Origin: Reyranella sp.
Lineage (GTDB): Bacteria; Pseudomonadota; Alphaproteobacteria; Reyranellales; Reyranellaceae
Assembly (NCBI GenBank): GCA_029946105.1
Contig: JAQSDW010000111.1
Span: 1 to 37,459 of the forward strand
Reading direction: 5' to 3'
Length of the DNA stretch: 37,459 bases
Shown here: positions 30,900 to 37,459 of the stretch, piece after piece
Position numbering within the stretch: the first letter of the stretch is position 1
How the letters are laid out: each line of letters starts with the position of its first letter
The notes under the pieces: generated by a model
The model's input: the letters and a program-made list of their open reading frames with translations, nothing else
Database searches by the model: none
What the model was told of the DNA's origin: nothing
Translations under genes and position numbers: made by a program

Positions 30900-31896
30900 G
30901 GGTGCTTTGCCTATCACGACGGTCACGACCGTCAAACCGGTGGCTCATGGCGGCGACTTGGGCGAGGTGCGCCGCCGCTATCCCGACGCACCGGAACCCT
31001 GGATCGATCTTTCGACCGGGATCAATCCGGTTCCCTACCCGGTGGCGTCTCTGCCGCTGGAGGTTTGGTCGCATCTGCCCACGCGACAGCAGGAACGCGC
31101 GCTGCTCGAGGCCGCCGCGCGCCGCTACGGCGTTCGCGATCTCGCGACCATCGCCGCGGCGCCCGGCACCCAGGCCCTGATCCAGCTTCTGCCGCGGATC
31201 GTCCCGAAATCCCGCGTCGCCATCGTCGGCCCGACTTACGATGAGCATGAGGTCTGCTGGGCCCGGCAGGGACATGAGGTTGGCGTGGTTACGGGTATCG
31301 ACCAGGCCGCGGGCGCCGATGTCATGATCGTCGTCAATCCGAACAACCCTACCGGCCTGCTTCTGCAGCCGTCGGCGCTCCGTCGCCAAGGCGGCCTGCT
31401 GGTCGTCGACGAAGCTTTCGCCGACCTGCTGCCGGGCGACGCAAGCCTCGCCGCCGAGCTGCCGCCCAACACCATCGTCCTGCGCTCGTTCGGCAAGGTC
31501 TACGGTCTGGCCGGCGTTCGGCTGGGATTCGCCATTGCGGAAAAATCCATCGTCGATCGGATTCGCGATGAACTGGGGCCGTGGGCAGTCTCCGGCCCGG
31601 CGCTCGAGATCGGCCGGCGGGCACTCGGCGATACGGCCTGGCTGCAGGCGGCGGCGGCCCGCCTCGCCGACGATCGACGAAAGCTCGATTCCCTCCTCGT
31701 TTCGGCGGGCTGCGAGATCATGGGCGGCACGCCGCTGTTCTGCCTGGCCCGCCATCCCGACGCTTCGGGGTTGGCCGACAGGCTGGGACGGCAGGGCATT
31801 CACGTTCGCCAGTTCGCGCGCAATCCACACTGGCTGCGCTTCGGACTCTCCGCCAATGGCGGCGAGTTCCGTCGCGTGACCTCCGCGCTCGCCTAG
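30898..31896 (+). CDS. cobC: CobC, L-threonine-phosphate decarboxylase-like PLP enzyme
   Basis: This 332-residue fold-type-I, PLP-dependent aminotransferase-like protein supplies the aminopropanol arm, equivalent to Salmonella CobD decarboxylase. It has VAHGGDLGEVRRRYPDAPE, IDLSTGINPVPYP (substrate-binding), MIVVNPNNPTGLLL (about 144-157), VVDEAFADL and the PLP-binding Lys200 in SFGKVYGLAGVRLGF. ATG 30898 has AAGGGCGG five bases upstream; an ATG at 30877 would add seven residues. The start lies head-on against cobD. The stop overlaps the stop of the opposite transglutaminase-like gene (31893-31896). Confidence 0.93.
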   Translation: MGALPITTVTTVKPVAHGGDLGEVRRRYPDAPEPWIDLSTGINPVPYPVASLPLEVWSHLPTRQQERALLEAAARRYGVRDLATIAAAPGTQALIQLLPRIVPKSRVAIVGPTYDEHEVCWARQGHEVGVVTGIDQAAGADVMIVVNPNNPTGLLLQPSALRRQGGLLVVDEAFADLLPGDASLAAELPPNTIVLRSFGKVYGLAGVRLGFAIAEKSIVDRIRDELGPWAVSGPALEIGRRALGDTAWLQAAAARLADDRRKLDSLLVSAGCEIMGGTPLFCLARHPDASGLADRLGRQGIHVRQFARNPHWLRFGLSANGGEFRRVTSALA

Positions 31897-32801
31897 CCTG
31901 CCTTCCGAAGCGGAACAGGTTCTGCGGGCAGCAGCGTCCTCACTTGTACATCGACGACGGTGTTGATGCAGGCGCCGGGCGGCCCGGTGAAAGAACCCTT
32001 GATCGGCATCGCCTGCTCTGAATCGCGGGCGACGGCCACGCGAATGAGGCGGTCCGTGCCAACGATGCCGTTGGTCGGATCGAACTCCATCCAGCCCGCG
32101 CCGGGCAGATAGACCTCCATCCATGCGTGCGGATGGGCGGGTTCGGCATCGGCGCCGGAAGCGTTGTCGAGCGCCGGATCGTAGAGGTAGCCCGTCACGA
32201 AGCGTGCGGCGAGCCCGAGCGAGCGAGCGCCCTCCATCATCAGCAGGGCAAAGTCACGGCAAGTCCCGCTGCCTTGTCCCAGGGTGGTTGCCGGCGGCTG
32301 CGTGCCTGGTTCGAAGCGCTGATTGTAGGAGAAGGTTTCGTGAATCGCGCCGCACATGCGGCTGAGCGTGGCAAAGGTGTCGCCGCCTTCGCCTTCCAGG
32401 AATTCCTTCGCCCAAAGGCTGAGTGCCGCATTCGGGTCGGGATACTGGCGCTCGATGTAGCGCGCGAGATCGGGTGCTTCGTCGGCTGGATAGCTGAACG
32501 GCAGCTTCACGGCATAGGCCTCGATCGGAGGAACCTCGGAGGACGTTTCGAAATGTTCGAGCCGGATCGTGCTCACGAATTCCAGGACCTGGGCAGGCTC
32601 CGAGAAGGAAGCAATCGCGATGGAGTTGCCGAAAGCATCGTGTACCCAGCGGATGTTGCCGTTCGGAACGATCGCAAATTCGGTGTGCAACAGCCTGAGA
32701 TCATGGCTGTCACGTGGGCGAAACATCAGGCGATATTCACCGAGGGTGACCGGCTCGGCATATTCGTAGCGGGTGCGGTGGACGATTTCGATCGTGTGCA
32801 T
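31893..32801 (-). CDS. transglutaminase-like cysteine protease-fold protein
   Basis: This 302-residue protein has an N-terminal beta domain, beginning MHTIEIVHRTRYEYAEPVTLG as is usual in bacterial transglutaminase-like proteins, followed by a papain-like catalytic core. The triad is visible: Cys181 in GSGTCRDFALLMMEGARSLG, His in AHPHAWMEVYLPGAGW (near 219) and Asp in EFDPTNG (near 235). No signal peptide, so cytoplasmic. Some relatives act as peptidases or form gene pairs with alpha-E and circularly permuted ATP-grasp proteins, but no such partner is present here. The start is ATG 32801; an upstream start at 32855 adds arginine-rich residues unlike the family. Substrate unknown. Confidence 0.85.
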   Translation of the reverse strand: MHTIEIVHRTRYEYAEPVTLGEYRLMFRPRDSHDLRLLHTEFAIVPNGNIRWVHDAFGNSIAIASFSEPAQVLEFVSTIRLEHFETSSEVPPIEAYAVKLPFSYPADEAPDLARYIERQYPDPNAALSLWAKEFLEGEGGDTFATLSRMCGAIHETFSYNQRFEPGTQPPATTLGQGSGTCRDFALLMMEGARSLGLAARFVTGYLYDPALDNASGADAEPAHPHAWMEVYLPGAGWMEFDPTNGIVGTDRLIRVAVARDSEQAMPIKGSFTGPPGACINTVVDVQVRTLLPAEPVPLRKAG

Positions 32802-32891
32802 GGAACGTGGGCAACGTCTGGCGGTGGCGAAGGTTGCAGACCTCTGACGGTCCATTCCACTATGATCCCGGCAAAATCTGGAGGAATGGCG

Positions 32892-33839
32892 ATGCCGCGA
32901 TTAGGATATCTGCTGCCGACCCGCGAGCGAGTCATGGAGGGACAGCCCGAGACGGCGTCGCTTCTGGCGCTGGCCGAGCGTGCCGAAGCCCTGGGCTTCG
33001 ATTCGGTTTGGGTGGGCGACTCGCTCCTTGCCCGGCCCAGGCACGATCCCCTCACCCTGCTCGCCGCGGTCGCAGCGCGCACGCGCAAAGTCGAAATGGG
33101 AACCGCGGTTTTGCTGCCTATGCTCCGCAATCCCGTCGTGCTCGCCCAACAAGTGGCAACGCTCGACCGCATCTCCGAGGGCCGGTTGATCCTAGGCGTC
33201 GGCATCGCCTCCGACCTGCCGAACATCCGCGCCGAGTTCGAAGCCGCCGGCGTGCCATTCGAAAAGCGGGTCGGCCGCATGGTCGAAGGCCTGGCTCTGT
33301 GCCGCGCGCTGTGGACCGGCAAGCCGGTCGAGTGGCCGGTGGGCAAGGAAGGGCGCTGGAAGGTGGCGTCCAGCATCCTCGGCCCGACGCCGCACCGGCC
33401 GGGCGGCCCGCCGATCTGGGTCGCCGGCGCAGTGGCGGCGGCCCGCGAACGGACCGGGCGGCTGTACGACGGCTGGTTCCCCAATTCGCCGAGCGTCGCG
33501 GAATATGCCCCGCAATGGGCAGACGTAAAGCAGGCGGCGCGCGCCGCAGGACGCGATCCGGAGACGCTCACAGGGGCCATGTACCTGACGCTCTCAATCG
33601 ACGACGACGCGGCCGCTGCCGACAAGAAACTTAATGCCTATCTCGAGAGTTACTACGGCCAACCCGCCGACGTCCTCCGCCGGCGGCAGATGTCCTATGC
33701 CGGCCCCGCTGCCGGTGCGGCGGCTTGGATGAAGAGCTACGCCGATGCTGGTGCAAGCCATCTGGTGCTGCGTTTCGCCGGCGACCACGAACGCCACCTC
33801 GAGACCGTGGCGCGCCTGCGCCGCGATCTCGGCTGGTGA
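32892..33839 (+). CDS. LLM-class flavin-dependent oxidoreductase
   Basis: This 315-residue luciferase-like (TIM-barrel) FMN or F420 enzyme opens MPRLGYLLPTRERVMEGQPE. Characteristic blocks are AEALGFDSVWVGDSLLARPRHDPLTLLAAVAART (about 31-64), PVVLAQQVATLDRISEGRLILGVG and PPIWVAGAVAAARERTGRLYDGWFP. GGAGG at 32880-32884 is seven bases from ATG 32892 and only one base from an alternative ATG at 32886, so 32892 is preferred. It diverges from the transglutaminase-like gene with 90 bases between starts. The substrate cannot be read from the sequence. Confidence 0.87.
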   Translation: MPRLGYLLPTRERVMEGQPETASLLALAERAEALGFDSVWVGDSLLARPRHDPLTLLAAVAARTRKVEMGTAVLLPMLRNPVVLAQQVATLDRISEGRLILGVGIASDLPNIRAEFEAAGVPFEKRVGRMVEGLALCRALWTGKPVEWPVGKEGRWKVASSILGPTPHRPGGPPIWVAGAVAAARERTGRLYDGWFPNSPSVAEYAPQWADVKQAARAAGRDPETLTGAMYLTLSIDDDAAAADKKLNAYLESYYGQPADVLRRRQMSYAGPAAGAAAWMKSYADAGASHLVLRFAGDHERHLETVARLRRDLGW

Positions 33840-33865
33840 TGGCTGCCGCCGCTACCCAGTCGGCG

Positions 33866-34483
33866 CTACATCGGCGGCGTCAGCCCATCCTTGCCAACCA
33901 GAATCCGGGTTGCCGTCAGGATGCCGTCGGCGCCCTTGGCGGGGACCAGGAACACCTTGGCACCGACCTTGGCGTCGGTCCGGTCACCGGGTGCGAAGGT
34001 GACGATGGGAATGCCGGGCTTCACCCGGATATCCTGGGTGCCGTCCTTGTATTTGAGTGTCAGCGTCTGGCCCTCGCCTGCCGCGACGACGGTCGCCACG
34101 GTAGCGTTGGTCATCATGCTTTCTGGCTGCAGATCCCAGGGATAGTGGCCTTCGTTGCTGCCGCGGGCCGCCTCGGGAAACACCAGCACTTCCAGCGCGT
34201 TCTGGACACCATCGGGCCCCTTGAGCGAGGCGATGCCGACGAAGCTGTTGGCCTTGACCTCCGACAGGGCGATCGGCACGACGAGTACAGCAGCCCAGTT
34301 GTCGGCCAGGTTGACCTTGACCGAAGCGCCTTCACGCGTGGCGATCGTGGCAGTCTTGCCATCGATGGCGGAAATGCTGCCACGCAGGCGGGTCGGCGGG
34401 GCATTCTGGGCCAGTGCGACACCGGCGGCGACGAACGCCGCGAACGCGGCGACGCTGCCGGCAATCAAGCGAATGCGTGTCAT
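33866..34483 (-). CDS. secreted small protein, DUF5666-like beta-rich
   Basis: This 205-residue protein has a clear Sec signal peptide: MTRIRLIAGSVAAFAAFVAA followed by GVALA and a cleavage site before QNAPP. The mature part contains two similar beta-rich units (RLRGSISAIDGKTATIATREGA and TVVAAGEGQTLTLKYKDGTQDI), suggesting an OB-like or DUF5666-type repeat. A conserved EGHYPWDLQP segment lies between them. Such proteins are frequently labelled metal ABC transporter permease in databases, which the sequence does not support, since there are no membrane helices after the signal. GGGAGG precedes two ATGs; the one at 34483 has proper spacing. Function unknown. Confidence 0.7.
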   Translation of the reverse strand: MTRIRLIAGSVAAFAAFVAAGVALAQNAPPTRLRGSISAIDGKTATIATREGASVKVNLADNWAAVLVVPIALSEVKANSFVGIASLKGPDGVQNALEVLVFPEAARGSNEGHYPWDLQPESMMTNATVATVVAAGEGQTLTLKYKDGTQDIRVKPGIPIVTFAPGDRTDAKVGAKVFLVPAKGADGILTATRILVGKDGLTPPM

Positions 34484-34661
34484 GAACATCCTCCCGTTCA
34501 GGTGCGGAAAACTTGCCACAACCGGTCCGGCAGGGCCCTTTACGATTGCGTGATGGGTGCGCGAGGCCGGTCCTCTCGCAGGGCGGTCGACAGCCCTTCG
34601 CTGAGGTTGACCTGATGCGAACAGCGCCCGATTTTCGAAGGGCACATAGGAGCGACAGCAG

Positions 34662-36281
34662 ATGGCCGCCTCATCCGAACCCCAGGCCCTCGACTACGAC
34701 GCCATCATCATCGGCGCGGGTATTTCCGGCCTGTATCAGCTCTATCGCCTGCGCGAACTGGGGATGCGGGTGCGGGTCCTGGAAGCCGGCACCGGTGTCG
34801 GCGGCACCTGGTACTGGAACCGTTATCCTGGCGCGCGCTTCGATTCCGAGAGCTACTCTTACGGCTACTCGTTCTCGCAGGAGCTGCTGGACGAATGGCA
34901 CTGGACCGAGCATTTCTCACCCCAATCCGAGACCCTGCGCTATCTCAATTTCGTCGCCGACAAACTCGACTTGCGCCGCGACATCCAGTTCAAGTCCCGG
35001 GTGAGCGCCGCCCACTATAATGACGAAGGGCGGAGCTGGAACGTCACGCTCGAAGATGGCAGCCACTTCACCTCGCGCTTCCTGATCACGGCCATCGGTC
35101 CGCTTTCCGCGCCGACCATGCCCCGCATTCCAGGCGTCGAGAGCTTCAAGGGCCAGTCCTGCCACACCGCGCGCTGGCCGCACGAGCCCGTGAGTTTCGA
35201 GGGCAAGCGCGTGGCGGTGATCGGCACCGGCGCCACCGGCGTGCAGACGATCCAAGAGGTGGCCAAGACCGCCGGCCATCTCACCGTGTTCCAGCGCACG
35301 CCCAATTGGTGTGCGCCGCTGCACAACGGCAAGATCGGCGAGGAAGAGATGCGCGAGATCAGGGCCGGTTATCCGGAAATGTTCAAACGCTGCCAGGAAA
35401 CCTTCGCCTGCTTCCTGCATACGCCCGACCCGCGCGGCACGTTCGAAGTGACGCCGGAAGAGCGTGAGGCGTTCTGGGAGAAGCTCTACGGCGAGAAGGG
35501 CTTCGGCATCTGGCAGGGCAACTTTCGCGACATGCTGATCGATCGCAAGGCGAATGCCCTGATCAGCGACTTCGTCGCCCGCAAGATCCGCCAGCGCGTG
35601 AAGGATCAAGCCGTGGCCGAGAAGCTGATCCCGAAGAACCATGGCTTCGGCACCCGCCGCGTGCCGCTCGAGACCAGGTACTACGAGGTCTACAACCAGC
35701 CCAACGTCACGCTGGTCGACATCAACGAGACACCGATCGAGCGGATCACGCCGACAGGCATCAAGACCAGCGGCGCCGAGTACGAGTTCGACATCATCAT
35801 CTATGCGACGGGCTTCGACGCCATCACCGGCAGCTTCGACCGTATCGACATCGGGGGCGCAGGTGGGCTCAAGCTCAAGGACAAGTGGCAGGGCGGACCG
35901 AAGACCTACCTCGGTGTCCAGGTCGAAGGCTTTCCCAACATGATGATGCTGATGGGCCCGCACACGGCGCTGGGCAACATCCCGCGCAGCATCGAATACA
36001 ACGTCGAATGGGTAACGGGCCTGATCCGCCATATGCGCGAGCAAGGCCTCACGCGCGCCGAAGCCCGCCCCGAGGGTGTGAAGTCGTGGACCGACCATGT
36101 CGTCGCCCTGGGCGAGGGCCTGCTTTCCAACGAAATCGATTCGTGGATGACCGGCATCAACCGCAACGTCGACGGCAAGACCGAGCGCATCATCGCCCGC
36201 TATTCGGGCAGCGCGCCGGCCTATCGCGAACGCTGCGACCGCGTGGCGGCCGAGGGCTACAAGGAAATGAACATCGGCTAG
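34662..36281 (+). CDS. Baeyer-Villiger-type flavin monooxygenase
   Basis: This 539-residue class B flavoprotein monooxygenase resembles cyclohexanone and related BVMOs. GAGISG (18-23) binds FAD, GTGVGGTWYWNRYPGARFD (about 43-61) is the conserved BVMO block, and FKGQSCHTARWP (162-173) matches the diagnostic FxGxxxHxxxWP fingerprint exactly. IGTGATGVQTI (about 188-198) binds NADPH, and the late IYATGFDA motif is also typical. Ketone oxygenation to esters or lactones is likely; the actual substrate is unknown. The start ATG 34662 follows AGGAGCGACAGC. The neighbouring hydantoinase A gene starts 34 bases downstream and may be co-transcribed, suggesting a catabolic unit. Confidence 0.92.
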   Translation: MAASSEPQALDYDAIIIGAGISGLYQLYRLRELGMRVRVLEAGTGVGGTWYWNRYPGARFDSESYSYGYSFSQELLDEWHWTEHFSPQSETLRYLNFVADKLDLRRDIQFKSRVSAAHYNDEGRSWNVTLEDGSHFTSRFLITAIGPLSAPTMPRIPGVESFKGQSCHTARWPHEPVSFEGKRVAVIGTGATGVQTIQEVAKTAGHLTVFQRTPNWCAPLHNGKIGEEEMREIRAGYPEMFKRCQETFACFLHTPDPRGTFEVTPEEREAFWEKLYGEKGFGIWQGNFRDMLIDRKANALISDFVARKIRQRVKDQAVAEKLIPKNHGFGTRRVPLETRYYEVYNQPNVTLVDINETPIERITPTGIKTSGAEYEFDIIIYATGFDAITGSFDRIDIGGAGGLKLKDKWQGGPKTYLGVQVEGFPNMMMLMGPHTALGNIPRSIEYNVEWVTGLIRHMREQGLTRAEARPEGVKSWTDHVVALGEGLLSNEIDSWMTGINRNVDGKTERIIARYSGSAPAYRERCDRVAAEGYKEMNIG

Positions 36282-36314
36282 CCCGCTCGGAAGAGCGCCG
36301 CTAAGCTGGCATCC

Positions 36315-37459
36315 ATGTTGGATGCAGCACGCTCGTCTCTAACCGCTCCCTGGCGAATCGGCGTCGATGTCGGCGGCACCTTCACCGACATGGTGCTGCG
36401 CGACAGCGCCGGCGCCGTCCGTATCTTCAAGTCGCCGTCGGTTCCGGCCGACCCCAGCGAAGGCGTCCTGGACGTGTTGCGGCTTGCGGCCCTGCAGCTC
36501 GACCTGCCGCTTTCTGCGCTGCTGCGAGACTGCGCGCTTTTCGTGCATGGCTCGACGGTCGCCACCAACACCATCCTGGAGAAGAAGGGTGCCAGGGTCG
36601 GCATGCTGACGACCGAGGGCTTTCGCGACTCGCTGGAAATCCGTCGCGGCATTCGCGACAACCAATGGGACCATCGCGCGCCTTTCCCGCAGGTTCTGGT
36701 GCCACGCTATCTGCGCCTCCCGGTGCGCGGGCGCATCGGTGCCGACGGCCAGGAACTGACGCCGCTCGAGGCCAACGACGTTGACGCGGCCGCCAAGGTC
36801 TTTGCCGCCGAAGATGTCGAGTCGGTTGCCGTCTGCCTGTTCAACAGCTTCCTCGATGGGACGCATGAACGCAGCGCGGGCGCGCAACTCGCCAAAAACT
36901 GGCCCGGCAAATGGGTGTCGCTGTCGAGCGACGTCATGCCGACGATGGGTGAGTACGAGCGCGGCTCGACGGCCGTGGTCAACGCCTACATCGCCCCCAA
37001 GGTGACGAGCTATCTGCACGCACTGGACGAGCAGCTCCGCCAGCTCGGCCTGCCGCGCTCCCTCCTCCTGCTGCAAAGCAATGGCGGCGCAGTCTCCGTC
37101 GACCAGGTCGTGGCCCGTCCGGTGATGCTGGTCCTGTCGGGCCCGGCCGCCGGCGTCGGCGCGCTGAAGGGCTGTGCGGCACCCGGCGAGGCCGCCAATC
37201 TGATTTCTATGGAAATCGGCGGCACCAGTTGCGACGTCATGGTGATGGCAAGCGGCGACGTGCCGGTGACGGATGCGCTGGTGATCGATGGCTATCATCT
37301 CACCACGCCGTCGGTCGAAATCCACACCGTGGGCGCCGGTGGCGGCACCATCGCCTGGGTCGATGACGCGGGCCTGCTGCATGTGGGCCCGCAGGGTGCC
37401 GGCGCGCGCCCGGGTCCAGCCGCCTACGGATTGGGCGGCGAGCAGCCGACTGTCACCGA
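36315..37459 (+). CDS. hydantoinase A/oxoprolinase-family protein, 3' end outside window
   Basis: The first 381 codons of a HyuA-type ATPase subunit (full length normally near 680-700). The N-terminal phosphate-binding WRIGVDVGGTFTDMVL (about 13-28), FVHGSTVATNTILEKKGARVG (about 76-96), the MGEYERGSTAVVNAYIAP block and LLLQSNGGAVSVDQ are all conserved. The second ATPase motif reads MEIGGTSCDV: Glu300 replaces the usual Asp of D-x-G-G-T-S/T. HyuA proteins hydrolyse cyclic amides with ATP, usually with a HyuB partner encoded next door, here beyond the window. Acetone or acetophenone carboxylases share this fold, so the reaction is not fixed. The frame is open to the last base. Confidence 0.9.
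   Translation, partial: MLDAARSSLTAPWRIGVDVGGTFTDMVLRDSAGAVRIFKSPSVPADPSEGVLDVLRLAALQLDLPLSALLRDCALFVHGSTVATNTILEKKGARVGMLTTEGFRDSLEIRRGIRDNQWDHRAPFPQVLVPRYLRLPVRGRIGADGQELTPLEANDVDAAAKVFAAEDVESVAVCLFNSFLDGTHERSAGAQLAKNWPGKWVSLSSDVMPTMGEYERGSTAVVNAYIAPKVTSYLHALDEQLRQLGLPRSLLLLQSNGGAVSVDQVVARPVMLVLSGPAAGVGALKGCAAPGEAANLISMEIGGTSCDVMVMASGDVPVTDALVIDGYHLTTPSVEIHTVGAGGGTIAWVDDAGLLHVGPQGAGARPGPAAYGLGGEQPTVT

Noticed and set aside
30900-30935. TTG at 30935 as the cobD start
   Set aside because: It adds twelve residues not seen in the family and has no clear ribosome-binding site, although it cannot be fully excluded.
32127-32885. Open frame extending the LLM oxidoreductase far upstream
   Set aside because: It is antisense to the transglutaminase-like gene; GGAGG at 32880 and family alignment define the start at 32892.
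1-37459. CRISPR arrays, tRNA/rRNA genes, transposases, phage integrases or attachment sites
   Set aside because: No regularly spaced repeats, cloverleaf sequences or mobile-element proteins were seen on either strand by eye.

Overview
The window looks like chromosomal DNA from a GC-rich, aerobic alphaproteobacterium. The evidence is a COQ7-type ubiquinone hydroxylase, the oxygen-dependent cobalamin route (CobG, CobN), a fused NADH-dehydrogenase/SelD protein, and dense gene packing with ATGA/GTGA junctions. A Reyranella- or Rhodospirillales-like source is a guess from overall gene character, not a demonstrated assignment. I see no tRNA, rRNA, CRISPR array, transposase or phage gene.

Region 1 (1-11.2 kb) is mixed housekeeping and accessory content. 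In order it holds a YqaA/DedA membrane protein, DsbB, COQ7, a perfect palindrome, an HNH nuclease, and a serine beta-lactamase-like hydrolase whose N-terminus is probably frameshifted. These are followed by a REP-like palindrome, an orphan HicB-like protein, an MFS transporter, a hotdog-like protein, the NDH-SelD fusion, a histone-H1-like basic protein, an OsmC protein, an RraA-family protein, and a CinA protein with a degraded C-terminal active site.

Region 2 (11.2-11.76 kb) is the largest gene-free stretch, about 550 bp. It carries six copies of the 7-mer TGTCACA/TGTGACA, several hairpins, an intrinsic-terminator candidate, a sigma70-like promoter and a Fur-box-like palindrome just before a nitroreductase gene.

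Region 3 (12.4-31.9 kb) is a nearly complete cobalamin (B12) locus. A promoter and an adenosylcobalamin riboswitch at 27.55-27.75 kb face left into cbtB-cbtA (cobalt uptake), a DUF1636 protein, cobW, cobN, cobG, cobH, cobI and cobJ. The same strand then continues, across an oppositely oriented cobK, into cobL-cobE-cobM-cobA-cobB-bluB. To the right, cobO-cobQ run on the plus strand, converge with cobD, and cobD diverges from cobC at overlapping start codons. Together these genes import cobalt, build and amidate the corrin ring, insert cobalt, adenosylate it, attach the aminopropanol arm and make the lower base dimethylbenzimidazole. Steps not seen in this window are CobF, the CobS/CobT chelatase partners, and CobP/CobU/CobV nucleotide-loop assembly.

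Region 4 (31.9-37.46 kb) holds a transglutaminase-like protein, an LLM-class flavin oxidoreductase, a secreted small protein, a Baeyer-Villiger-type monooxygenase, and the first 381 codons of a hydantoinase A/oxoprolinase protein that runs off the end.

The strongest leads are the antisense cobK inside the cob operon, the repeat-rich 550-bp intergenic region with its Fur-like box, the riboswitch expression platform of cbtB, and several proteins with altered active sites (CinA, OsmC, hydantoinase A). I found no clear wholly new multi-gene system.
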